Source of the DNA: Halisarca cf. caerulea
Lineage: Eukaryota; Porifera; Demospongiae; Chondrillida; Halisarcidae
Length of the DNA stretch: 64,000 nucleotides
Assembly (NCBI GenBank): GCA_963170055.1
Contig: CAUJGJ010000188.1
Span: forward strand, 511,671-575,670
Direction: 5' to 3'
Numbering within the stretch: the first letter of the stretch is position 1; each line of letters begins with the position of its first letter. The notes under the pieces are model-generated. The model saw nothing but the letters and a program-made list of their open reading frames with translations, searched no databases and was not told the origin of the DNA. Shown one piece after another: positions 1 to 7,799 of the stretch. The position numbers were made by a program, and so were the translations under genes.

Positions 1-308
1 GTCTTGATCGTTTTCTCCGTTTTTGTGTTCGATACTTTCCCTTTTGGGGTGATGGCTCTAACTCAAGTCGAAATTCATCCATTTTACCTTGCTGACATCT
101 GCTATAAAGATAGATTCACGCTATAAACACCGTCGGTCGCCATGTTTTCCATCACGAAATGCGAAATAAAATGGCCGATTTATTGTTCTCTATTACCACT
201 CCTTGAATTTTGCCCTATTTCTCACACAACAAGCAATATTTTGATAAATGAACATCATGCTTCTATTCTGTATGCTTCAAAGTACATGATTCTTGAAAAA
301 TCCAAAAA
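1..308. other. No gene recognised; AT-rich flank
   Basis: I see no open frame, RNA gene or repeat that I can support here. The sequence is moderately AT-rich. It leads directly into the retroelement-derived frame that becomes recognisable at about position 345, so it may be unrelated host DNA or decayed upstream element sequence. Confidence 0.5.
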
Positions 309-1091
309 ATGATATTTTTTTCAAAAATTCCTACTATCTTGGGTAGACTCCCACCAAAGGAACATGGCTTTGCATTGCATAAGGGTGACTTTCGTGATGT
401 CCTATGCTTGCGGTACGACTGGTCTCCACCTCGCCTACCATCTCAGTGTGCCTGCAGACAGGGCTTCACAGTAACTCATGCTATGGATTGTCCAAGTGGT
501 GGTTTTCCAAGTAGGCGACACAACATGATTCGAGATCTTACAGGAGAAATGCTCTCAGAAGTATGCCATGGAGTAGCAATTGAACCAACCCTGCAACCAC
601 TAAATGGAGAGCACCTCTCCTATGCAACTGCTAACAGAGATGATAATGCAAGGTCTGATTTGTGTGCTCAAGGATTTTGGGGAAAAGGTAATCAACGAGC
701 ATTTTTTGACATTAGGGTTTGCAATCCCAACGCTCAAAGTTACCGCAATGCCAGCCTTGATGCAGTCTATCGCAGACACGAGAGAGAAAAGCGTCGCCAA
801 TATGAAGAACGAATCATTGAAGTTGAAATGGGGTCCTTCACTCCCCTGGTGTTCTCGATTTTTGGTGGAATGGGCAAATCTGCTACAATTGCCTACAAAA
901 GACTTGCTGATCTCCTTTCAACAAAGCGCAAGGAACCGTATGGCCAAGTCATCACATGGATAAGAAACAGACTGAGTTTTGCGTTAATCCAATCATCCAT
1001 CAATGCTCTTAGAGGCCACAGGTCTCGACATGGACTAGCTATTCATTGTCCTCAATCTCGCACATTTGTCAACAATGAATGTCAATCCTAG
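309..1091 (+). pseudogene. C-terminal fragment of a retroelement-linked ORF (zinc-knuckle-like motif plus putative nuclease domain)
   Basis: The 260-residue frame resembles a C-terminal region that I recall from many invertebrate reverse-transcriptase-linked ORFs. Recognisable sequence starts near residue 13; the first ATG (309) lies in AT-rich DNA and is probably not a real start, so the element is 5'-truncated and no polymerase domain is present. Residues 47-61 form a C-x-C-x7-H-x4-C cluster (C47, C49, H57, C61). The core that follows has E92, D117 in ARSD, and F-F-D134-I-R136-V, an acidic spacing compatible with a PD-(D/E)XK-like fold, with Arg where Lys is usual. After it come a basic helix (about 155-170), a block reading SFTPLVFSIFGGMG (176-189) and RGHRS (235-239) near the C-terminus. 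The nuclease role is inferred; the arrangement recalls the CCHC plus restriction-like endonuclease of R2-type elements. This stretch has no internal stop, so decay is mild. Confidence 0.6.
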
Positions 1092-1321
1092 TATGTTTAT
1101 GTTTAATTATTATAATTAATTCTCTTTTTCTTCGATTGATGTATTTCATACTAACATTTTTTTTTGTTTACCACTATAATGTGATATATATGTATAAGGC
1201 AGTGCGCATGTGTGCCTATTTGAATACTATTATCATTCTCATACATCACTACACAAAGCCACGTATTACTCAGGGATCCTTCAATTCTGTGAGAATAATC
1301 TCCAAGGGATTCAAGTTTCCA

Positions 1322-1355
1322 GGGCCGTAGGCGGCCCACGAGTTTTTTAAACTCG
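1322..1355. repeat. Two adjacent perfect hairpins
   Basis: The arms GGGCCG (1322-1327) and CGGCCC (1332-1337) enclose a 4-base loop. Two bases later CGAGTTT (1339-1345) and AAACTCG (1349-1355) enclose a 3-base loop. The pairing is exact in both. Function is unknown; it may be the terminus of a small interspersed element. Confidence 0.5.
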
Positions 1356-1870
1356 AATCACTTGTTCACCCTAAACGTGTCTATTGTGGGTTTCACATTT
1401 AACACATTGACAAGCTTAAGAACTGGAAGTGGAAATTTCCACCTCGTTCTAACAACAGCAAGCATAGGTCATGCGAGCGAACCACGTGTAATTTACAAGA
1501 ATATTGTTATTTGCTCTTCTATCTCAGTGGAACAAGCACACAATTTGTAGAAAGTTTTGTAATTCTTAATGATACAAATTACAGAAATCGCATCGAATAT
1601 TGCATGTGAGCATGGAATTCCAACCTATTTGCCTGCTGGACAACCATGCCATATATGCAATCATTTGCAGCCATGGCTTATTAATCCTTATACATTTAAA
1701 GAATGTATGATACATTTGATCGCTTAAAACAACGTTTCAGACCTTCTTCGAAGTCCCAGCAATCTCTTTCAAACCAACGATCATTTCCTGGCTTGTGCAC
1801 GCGTAAACGTACACACGCTGACAAAAAACCCAAGCTGTAAAAGATAAACAAGCACAGTACAAAAAAAAAT

Positions 1871-1912
1871 GGGCAACCAAATATTTACGTTTTTAGTTGC
1901 CCTGTGGGCAAC
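1871..1912. repeat. GGGCAAC inverted and direct repeat cluster
   Basis: GGGCAAC occurs at 1871-1877 and again at 1906-1912, with its reverse complement GTTGCCC at 1896-1902. The first copy follows an A tract. This could be the eroded end of a MITE or SINE; no target-site duplication was identified. Confidence 0.35.
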
Positions 1913-2361
1913 CAACCATAAAAAAATCCTTAAATTTGAGGCCTGGGTAGTTATTTCTTAATCATGCAAAATTGGTTTTTACAAGGGTCAAGTATTTTGT
2001 TAATTCCCTGAATACCTAGTATATTATTATAAAACCTCAGATTCTCTGTATTATCAGAATTTTCCTCCTAATATTATGGTGATTCAGCTTGTGTGCGGGG
2101 GCAAGCTGCCCCCACATGCAGTTCCTGTGTATATCATGCATTATTGTTATTAATATAATATAATATTTTGCATTTGCAATGTTAATATAATGTTTGCTAT
2201 CATTTAAGTTGCTAGATAGCTGCTAGAAAACAGTTACATTAGCATGGTACACTAGAAATTTGAGTAAATAACAATTGACAGACTGAGTATACTTTTGTCA
2301 TGTATTACTATGTATAGCATGCATAATCTGTTTTTTTAAACAATAATAACCATTTATTTTT

Positions 2362-2373
2362 CCTTGTGTGTAG
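2362..2373 (+). promoter_or_regulatory. Probable 3' splice acceptor of the Ginger1-like transposase
   Basis: A pyrimidine-rich stretch ending TGTGTGTAG stops at 2373. The coding resemblance to integrase begins exactly at 2374 (A-N-G-L-D-E-R-F-N). The abrupt start of homology right after an AG supports an intron-exon junction and not a truncation breakpoint. Confidence 0.55.
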
Positions 2374-2940
2374 GCTAATGGATTGGATGAGCGTTTTAAT
2401 CAAACCATTCAGAACATGCTTGTCAAGTTCATTGATGGAAAGAAGGAGCAATGGCAGGACTACCTGGACACCTGTGTATATGCATACAATACTTCAAATG
2501 AAGATGAGTCCTTTTGAGGTTATGTTTGGCAGGTTGGGTGTTCTACCAGTTGATTTAGCACATGGTAGTAACTGTGAGGAGGAACTACTAGTGAAGAAGA
2601 AATATAACCGTGACCAAGTTTTGGAAGAGCTGGAAGAGGAACGCACGTCAAGACTAGAGACTGTCAAGAAAAACATTGTCCTGGCTCAGAAAGCACAAAA
2701 AGAACAGTATGACCGTAAGCATAACACTGCGGAGTGTTTTCAATTGGGATCATTAGTACTGAAGAAGGATTTTTCACGAAAGAAGCGTTCAGGTGGAAAC
2801 TTGATCCCAAGTGGGTTGGTCCATATCGTATCACACTCAGCCTTGGCAGAGGTCTTTTTAGGCTTCAGGATGTGGCCAATCCTTCAGTTAGCAGGGTTAA
2901 TGGTGTTCACCTTAAGCCATCCACCATCAAGTTCCATTAA
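2374..2940 (+). pseudogene. Integrase C-terminal half and GPY/F module of the Ginger1-like transposase
   Basis: Reading frame 1 from 2374 gives the end of an rve-type integrase core: NGLDERFNQTIQ, then W-Q-D-Y-L and YAYNTS, matching the region around the last catalytic Glu (NGxxERF, where E is the DDE glutamate). Frame 1 hits TGA at 2515; homology resumes in frame 2 as SPFEVMFGR, so a frameshift lies near 2500. A charged helical stretch follows (about 2600-2720, EELEEER...AQKAQKEQYDRKHN). The frame switches back to 1 near 2795 for the GPY/F module, read as KLDPKWVGPYRI ... FRLQDV ... VNGVHLKP, ending at the TAA at 2938-2940. GPY/F is a hallmark of Gypsy/ERV and Ginger1 integrases. The protein cannot be made from this copy. 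Confidence 0.75.
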
Positions 2941-3433
2941 CAGTAGGACCAAACAGGATTCATTTGGTACAGGTGCTCCTGGATCCAACTGCAACAGTCT
3001 AGATATAAGATGCACATCGATAGACTCAGAAGCAAGCACACCGTCAGCGTTATCTACAATCTCACCGTCATGTACTCCACAGACACCCACTTCCACCATT
3101 CCAGTAAACTCAGAAGCATCAACCCCGACCAGCGCTATCATCCCTGATCAAACACAGACTGCCTCCACCAATTTTTCTCCACCCAGCTCTACCATCCCTG
3201 CACAAACGAAGATTGTCACCACCGAAGTTACTCCATCCACCGTTATCATCGCTATACAGAAGCAAAGCTCTAAAACTCTAGTCCCTGTGCGGATGCAGTC
3301 TGTCTCCACCAATGTACAACAACCATCTGTCATCACTTGCAAGTGTATGTAGCGTTGTGGCTCAAAAAAGTGTCCTTGCAAGAAAGCAGGAATAGCTTGT
3401 AAATTGAGGTGCCATCCTGGAAGGACGTGCTGC
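2941..3433 (+). pseudogene. Ser/Thr/Pro-rich linker and CXC-like cysteine cluster of the transposase
   Basis: In frame 2 the sequence encodes a low-complexity Ser/Thr/Pro/Gln linker of about 130 residues (2941-3330) with repeated SEAST-P and STIP motifs, probably a disordered spacer. It is followed by a compact cysteine cluster at 3338-3433: C-K-C, then R-C-G-S-K-K-C-P-C-K-K, C-K, R-C-H-P and C-C-N. That spacing resembles half of a Tesmin/TSO1-type CXC motif, which binds DNA with zinc. One TAG (3350-3352) interrupts it, with the same frame conserved on both sides. The DNA-binding role is inferred. Confidence 0.55.
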
Positions 3434-4075
3434 AATACTACTGACCAGAACAAGCAACATGGCACGACCATTGATTTGACCAACCACGATGACTCAACAA
3501 CGGAGACAGATAATTTCTGGCTGGAAATTGGTGGTACTCGTCTATCCGAGCAAGACAAAGCTGACCTCAATCCCAGGTCACGTGCCTGGCTAAATGACCA
3601 TCACATGACAGCCGCGCAGTTCTTACTGAAAGAACAACATCCACACATTTCGGGGTTGCAGTCACCTATCTTTCAGTGCACCCGAACATTTGAAATACAC
3701 AGGAATTAGGAATTTGTGCAAGTCTTGTGTATTTCAGCAAGCCACTGGGTGATGGTATCGAATTTAGCCAGTCCACTAGGAGTAATTAAAGTGTATGACA
3801 CTTTGCACGTACATTTGCCTAATGTAATACAGCAGGTGATTGCTGATATGTTGCTTTTTGAAGGCAAGCGCATTGTTTTTGAACATGTGCACGTTCAACA
3901 GCAAGTTGGAATCAATGATTGCAGGTTATTTGCACTTGCAAATGCTACAGCATTATATATGTAATGGTTTGAATCCAGGATCCCTTCATTTTACACAGAA
4001 ACACGAGACAGCATTTGAAAAACTGCTTGGAATCGAAACACCTTCTTCCCTTTCTTGGAAAGACTATTTCAGCTA
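3434..4075 (+). pseudogene. Ulp1/C48-type cysteine protease domain of the transposase
   Basis: The N-terminal part reads ...GGTRLSEQDKADL then AWLNDHHMTAAQFLL (3520-3640), where W-L-N-D is the substrate-binding signature of Ulp1/SENP-like proteases. After an in-frame TAG (3707-3709) the same frame supplies the catalytic centre: H-W (His codon 3743-3745), V-Y-D (Asp codon 3797-3799), Q-V-G-I-N-D-C (Gln codon 3902-3904, Cys codon 3920-3922). All catalytic residues are kept, but the residue after Cys is Arg, where the family normally has Gly. The frame shifts near 3955 to continue as NGLNPGSLHF and again near 4070. In the family this domain cleaves SUMO/ubiquitin-like conjugates; its role in Ginger1 transposition is unknown. 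Confidence 0.72.
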
Positions 4076-4260
4076 GATTTCCAAGCATAGTTTCTCAGAA
4101 GAGATTGCGCGTCTACTGCCTTTGTAGACAGCCATCAAACGGTCGAGATATGGTGATGTGTTCCTCCTGCAAGGAGGGGTTTCACTTAGATTGTGTGGAG
4201 GTATCACAAGAAGCCTGTGCCAACAATGATGTACCTTGGTACTGTAAATCGTGCAAGTAG
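4076..4260 (+). pseudogene. C-terminal PHD finger of the transposase
   Basis: Frame 1 reads a complete C4HC3 finger: the C-L-C pair near 4117-4125, C-S-S-C at about 4159-4170, H-L-D-C, W-Y-C and C-K-S-C ending two codons before the stop at 4258-4260. Spacings are C-x1-C-x11-C-x2-C-x4-H-x2-C-x16-C-x2-C, with the usual Trp two residues before the seventh ligand. All eight zinc ligands are intact, in contrast to the damage upstream. PHD fingers usually read histone H3 tails, so the transposase may have been chromatin-targeted; this is inference. Confidence 0.78.
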
Positions 4261-4385
4261 GCAGTCTGTCGATTAACATACATGGGACCAAACAATTTAG
4301 CAACTATTTTAGCAACTATTGTTATGTTACTGGAATGATTACTATGAATTTTGTACTTATTGCAATAGCGCATTTAGTTAGAGCT

Positions 4386-5370
4386 AAGGACCATCTGTGG
4401 CCAATACCATATATTGATGGTAGTGCACGTGGGGAGTAGAGGGGGACCATCTGTATGTGGCCGCTGTCATATGGATGGTAGTGCAGGTGGGGAGTGGGTG
4501 AGTCGAGGGGGACCATCAGTGACCACTGTCATATGGATGGCAGTGCACGTGGGGAGTGGGGGGTATATATAGAGGGGGACCATCTGTGGCCACTGTCATA
4601 TGGATGGTATAGTGCAGGTGAGGAGTGGGGGAGTCAAGGGGGACTATCTGTGGCCACTGTCATATGGATGGTAGTGCAGGTGGGGAGTGGGGGAGTCAAG
4701 GGGACCATCTGTTGTCATATTGATGGTAGTGGATGTAGGGAGTGGGGGAGTCAAGGGGGACCATCTGTGGCCACTGTCGTATGGATGGTAGTGCTGTTGG
4801 GGAGTGGGGGAGTCAAGGGGGACCATCTGTTGTCATATTGATGGTAGTGGATGTGGGGAGTGGGGGAGTCAAGGGGGACCATCTGTGGCCACTGTCATGT
4901 GGATGGTAGTACAGGTGGGGAGTGGGTGAGTAGAGGGGGACCATCTGTGTCAACTGTCACATGGATGGTAGTGCAGGTGGGGAGTGGGGGAGTCAAGGGG
5001 GACCATCTGTTATGTCATATTGATGGTAGTGCATGTGAGGAGTGGGGGAGTCAAGGGGGACCATCTGTGGCCACTGTCATGTGGATGGTAGTGCATGTGG
5101 GGAGTGGGTGAGTAGAGGGGGACCATCTGTGGCCACTGTCATATGGATGGTAGTGCAGGTGGGGAGTGGGGGAGTCAAGGGGACCATCTGTTGTGTCATA
5201 TTGATGGTAGTGCATGTGGGGAGTGGGGGAGTGGAGGGGGACCATCTGTTATGTCATATTGATGGTAGTGCATGTGGGGAGTGGGGGAATGGAGGGGGAC
5301 CATCTGTTGTGTCATATTGATGGTAATGCATGTGGGGAGTGGGTGAGTAGAGGGGACCATCTGTGATACC
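4386..5370. repeat. G-rich minisatellite, unit about 57-67 bp, 16 units plus a partial
   Basis: Units start GGACCATCTGT and end GGGGAGTGGGGGAGTCAAGG. Two main length classes are visible: long units of about 62-63 bp containing GGCCACTGTCATATGGATGG, and short units of about 57-60 bp with TGTCATATTGATGG. In the middle they roughly alternate (long-short-long-short at about 4640-4880). Three G runs of four to five per unit all lie on the plus strand. Overlapping open frames on both strands here follow from the repeat and are not genes. The first units (4386-4580) are the most divergent. Confidence 0.92.
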
Positions 5371-5390
5371 ATATTGTGGGAATTGGAAGT

Positions 5391-5613
5391 TCCTGGGGAG
5401 ACCATTTATGCTGCCATGGATGGTCCAGGGGGACCATACACAGTGCCATGCATAGTCCAACAAGGGGACCATCAATGGCAAGAAGGGACCACATATTGCA
5501 CTGTAGACGGTCCTGGGGGGACCATTTATGCTGCCATAGATGGTCCAGGGGGATCATCTGTTGTGCCACGGATGGTCCTGGGGGACACATTTTAGGGGGG
5601 ACCAATTATGGCG
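5391..5613. repeat. Second minisatellite, unit about 33 bp, around seven degenerate units
   Basis: Units carry the near-palindromic core GGTCCAGGGGGACCAT, followed by a GCTGCCAT-like segment and GATGGTCC. Examples begin near 5394, 5427, 5480, 5514 and 5547, with lengths of about 20-34 bp. The core resembles the GGGGGACCATCTG of the neighbouring minisatellite, so one may have seeded the other. It ends about 20 bp from the stop codon of the minus-strand retrotransposon fragment, whose 3' UTR it may have been. Confidence 0.75.
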
Positions 5614-5631
5614 TGACAGTCCAATGAAGCA

Positions 5632-6258
5632 CTACCAAACACAAAATCTGTCTGTCCACATACGCATAATTGCCTTCATAATCGATGGGATCTTGCAGGC
5701 AAGGTCCAAGATCACTGCAGTCTTCTGGTCATCATCCAGACATGCCAAATCATGCAGACTGAGATGAGCTTGCAGCTTTTCAAAAAGGATCACTCTGTTG
5801 GCTTGCCATGCATCACAGTGGAGTAACCAATGCCCGACATCTTCAATGTCACCAGAGGGACATTCCTCGCGAAAAAGCTCTTCCCTAGGAACCCCTCTCC
5901 ATCTTCCAGTTTCAATGTGGAAGTGAGCTGTTCCCCCTCTCAATTTCATAAGCACTGTTCTGTAAGCCTTGTTAGGAACATCACAGCATCTGTTACAACA
6001 TCCGGACTTGCAAATGGTGTTCAAAACTGTAGCTTTGGGCGGTTTTCCATCTCTGTCGACCAGGAATCCGTAATACTTCTCCAAGCAATACTGTTGAGCA
6101 TTGCTTTCAATTCAGGCAGAGAGACCTTCTTGATGACTTGTCCTGAATGGTCAGACCAGCCAAACTGAATCAGGAGATGCTTCAAGTTTTTCAACCATAA
6201 GCCATTTCCCTGACAGATAGCATCTTCAGCAGCTTTTCGGACAATTCGGTTCTCAAAT
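5632..6258 (-). pseudogene. Non-LTR retrotransposon polymerase, C-terminal fragment
   Basis: The minus-strand frame 5632-6084 (150 residues) reads MKLRGGTAHFHIETGRW (46-62), GVPREE (64-69) and a knuckle C75-x9-H85-x4-C90 within SGDIEDVGHWLLHC, all typical of the end of LINE polymerase ORFs in CR1/L2/RTE-like elements. A first knuckle cysteine is expected three residues before C75; that codon is CGC (Arg), one transition from TGC, so the finger is broken. Further upstream (6090-6258) a different frame reads ENRIVRKAAEDAICQGNGLW and a following K-H-L-L-I-Q-F-G, consistent with the same protein, so there is a frameshift near 6100. The fragment is 5'-truncated at about 6258. No reverse transcriptase YxDD box is present. 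Confidence 0.72.
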
Positions 6259-6669
6259 ATTACTATTCTCTATATTTTTTTTTAGTATTTTGTTATTGAG
6301 GAAATTCGCTCCAAGTGTATACCATGCACGGTGTCAGTTTTACCTAGTAATCTATTGACTAAAAAGTATCTGAACAAAGAAGGAATGACTCTACTTAAAG
6401 AAAACTTGATTCCCTATTGACCATTTAACCCATCTTTTTTTTTTTCTGTAATTACATGAGCCCAAAATTATGCACCTTAATTTCATGCCTTTTAAGTCAT
6501 TATTTCTCCATTATCACTGTCTACATCTACGGTCTTGATTAGAGCCTGCAACATACATGTTTATTTCATGCAGTTTAAGTCCAACTGTCCCTCATGACTC
6601 ACTTAAATTCATTCATCATGACTACCTAATTTAATCACCTGGCACCCTTTAATGTCTCTTCTTCCTTAT
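6259..6669. other. AT-rich spacer, nothing recognised
   Basis: The stretch contains poly-T tracts (about 6271-6281 and 6437-6446) and no coding or RNA signal that I can support. It may include older, unrecognisable transposon debris. Confidence 0.5.
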
Positions 6670-6762
6670 TCTGGCTGCGCCAGACCATGGTGTCAGACCA
6701 TCAGTCACCCACTGTGTGGCTGTAAAGCATAAAATAATAACAATAATAATAATAATAATAAT
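6670..6762 (+). repeat. Hairpin and (AAT)n tract, possible SINE/LINE 3' tail
   Basis: TCTGGC (6670-6675) and GCCAGA (6679-6684) form a perfect 6-bp stem. About 40 bases later TGTAAAGCAT leads into an imperfect (AAT)n run at 6728-6762. A trinucleotide tail after a TGTAAAGC-like end is common for non-LTR elements and their SINEs, so this may be an element 3' end on the plus strand. No internal promoter boxes or target duplication were identified. Confidence 0.4.
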
Positions 6763-6777
6763 GGTTTAAGCCAAAAT

Positions 6778-6808
6778 TTAAGGAGGGTGGCCCACCCTAG
6801 CTCCTTAA
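6778..6808. repeat. 31-bp imperfect inverted repeat
   Basis: The arms TTAAGGAG and CTCCTTAA flank GGTGG-c-cCACC, with an unpaired CTAG on the right side. It lies directly after the AAT tract. It could be the remnant of a MITE end or a cruciform-forming site. Confidence 0.5.
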
Positions 6809-7172
6809 AAGGGCTGGTTAGAGCACTGTACAATAACATAGACAATAAAATTGTGTACAATAACATTCTAACATTGTTTACTAATTTGCGCTCTGACACG
6901 TGTTGCCACATGCAGTATTTGTGAGGGAACACTCGTCAAACTGGCTTGTGATTGGATCAGAAAGGCTACAGGTATGCTTGTCACTTATGTTTAGCTGTCA
7001 TCTTTTACTTATTTGCGTTCTGAAACATTGTTGTTGCCTATAGTTATTTTTTCTTGTTTAAACGTCAATGCGTCTATAGTTTAGGCATGTTTAATCTCAT
7101 CAGTGACTTATATTACTTACTTGAGCACGCTCGAATCTTGGATGGGTACGAAACGGCTAAATTTGGGGGGTA
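6809..7172. other. AT-rich spacer, nothing recognised
   Basis: ACAATAACAT occurs twice (about 6831 and 6857). I see no gene, RNA or transposon signature; it is the last low-complexity interval before the satellite flank. Confidence 0.5.
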
Positions 7173-7269
7173 AATGCAAATAGACGGAACCAGCAATTCG
7201 TTAAAGCATATATTATCTATGGTTGAAGTGGGGGCAATGCAAATAGACGGGACCAGCAATTCGTTAAAG
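7173..7269 (+). repeat. 34-bp direct repeat, period 63 bp, next to the satellite flank
   Basis: Two copies (7173-7206 and 7236-7269) differ by one base (GACGGAACC versus GACGGGACC). The second copy runs straight into GTTATCTTTGCAAA, which also occurs at the start of the divergent satellite unit at 7651. This ties the unique flank to the satellite monomer. Confidence 0.8.
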
Positions 7270-7501
7270 TTATCTTTGCAAAGAAGCCCTCTCGCAATTC
7301 GCGAACTTTGTGGGGTCAGCTGGCAGAACTTCCTTCTCCCAGCCCTGCCAGAGCCCAATAGAATAGCTGCAGCGTTTGTTTCACCCACAGCCTGCAGCAT
7401 CTATTCCATCGGGAACTCTGTGTCCTGGGCATTTGAACCCCACATCAGACTTCCCAAATTATTGCAACATGCATGATTTTACTTTGATTTATTGTAACTT
7501 T
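7270..7501. other. Moderate-GC unique segment between the direct repeat and the satellite
   Basis: This island is richer in GC than its surroundings (for example CCCAGCCCTGCCAGAGCCC near 7338). It is open in one plus frame (7174-7476), but the product resembles nothing that I know and includes the direct repeat, so I do not call a gene. It may be an inserted fragment of unknown origin. Confidence 0.4.
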
Positions 7502-7799
7502 TGGCAATAATGGTGGTGTTTCACTCTGAATTCTTTGTAAAATTTCAAACTTAACTTTTATAGAATTAAAAATCACTATCTTCATTTTCAAAGTTTGCAT
7601 GAACTTTGCCAATTTCGTGCTGTTTCTAAATTTAAAGTAATCTTGTTAACGTTATCTTTGCAAAAAGAAGTGTAAATCTACTTTGTAACATTCTGAACTT
7701 AGCTTCTATGGTAAATAGAAATTGTTATCTTCATTTGGAAGGATACTGTGAACTTTGCCAATTTTGTACCTTTCCTAATTTTAAACTTATGTTTCTAAC
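7502..7799 (+). repeat. Two divergent, longer (about 149 bp) satellite units at the array edge
   Basis: The unit at 7651-7799 aligns with the 123-bp monomer at both ends (GTTATCTTTGC; CTTTGTAACATT; GAACTTTGCCAATTTTG; TTTAAACTTATGTTTC) but has about 46 bases between the ACTTAGC and GAACTTTGCC landmarks, where the canonical monomer has 22. The preceding unit (about 7502-7650) has about 45 bases there, and its interior resembles the first (TATCTTCATTT shared). They look like an older long form that survived at the edge. The start of the first unit is approximate. Confidence 0.75.

Larger units (their letters stand above)
1092..2373. other. Intergenic or intronic AT-rich DNA without a recognisable gene
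   Basis: I recognise no conserved coding sequence here; short open frames such as 1079-1330 and 1362-1550 have no family resemblance. The interval contains two adjacent hairpins (1322-1355) and a GGGCAAC inverted/direct repeat cluster (1871-1912). The right part, from about 1930, is very AT-rich and ends in a splice acceptor at 2373, so it may be the last intron of the decayed Ginger1-like transposase. I could not find the upstream catalytic integrase exons in it. Confidence 0.5.
2374..4260 (+). mobile_element. Decayed Ginger1-type DNA transposon (integrase-like transposase with Ulp1 and PHD modules)
   Basis: The domain order is integrase C-terminal half, GPY/F module, low-complexity linker, CXC-like cluster, Ulp1 protease, PHD finger. 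Ginger1 elements (Bao, Kapitonov and Jurka) are defined by a Gypsy-like integrase with GPY/F and extra C-terminal OTU or Ulp1 protease domains, which fits well; a Gypsy retrotransposon would not carry Ulp1 after integrase. Domesticated or semi-domesticated relatives (KRBA2/SCAND3-like genes) are an alternative, but the damage argues for a dead transposon. Damage that I can trace: frameshifts near 2500, 2795, 2935, 3955 and 4070, and TAG codons at 3350-3352 and 3707-3709 that leave the surrounding frame readable on both sides. The N-terminal zinc finger and the first part of the DDE core are absent, probably on earlier exons or lost. Terminal inverted repeats and the family's CCGG/CCGT target duplications were not located. 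Confidence 0.72.

Noticed and set aside
1079..1550. Small plus-strand open frames (1079-1330, 1362-1550) and a minus one (1151-1339)
   Set aside because: They are short, AT-rich, without recognisable motifs, and overlap hairpins; chance open frames are likely.
3148..3570. 140-residue minus-strand open frame
   Set aside because: It is the antisense shadow of the Ser/Thr/Pro-rich linker and CXC region of the transposase.
2374..4260. Ty3/Gypsy LTR retrotransposon
   Set aside because: The integrase and GPY/F would fit, but no gag, protease, reverse transcriptase or LTR is seen, and the Ulp1 and PHD modules follow the integrase in the same frame series, as in Ginger1.
4494..5605. Several open frames of 60-115 residues on both strands
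   Set aside because: They lie in the minisatellites, whose unit lengths are often divisible by three; overlapping open frames in several phases are expected and the products are low complexity.
6705..6932. 75-residue minus-strand open frame with a poly-leucine run
   Set aside because: The leucine run is just the translated (AAT)n microsatellite and the rest covers an inverted repeat.
7174..7476. 100-residue plus-strand open frame
   Set aside because: It spans a 34-bp direct repeat and has no family resemblance or splice or start context that I can support.
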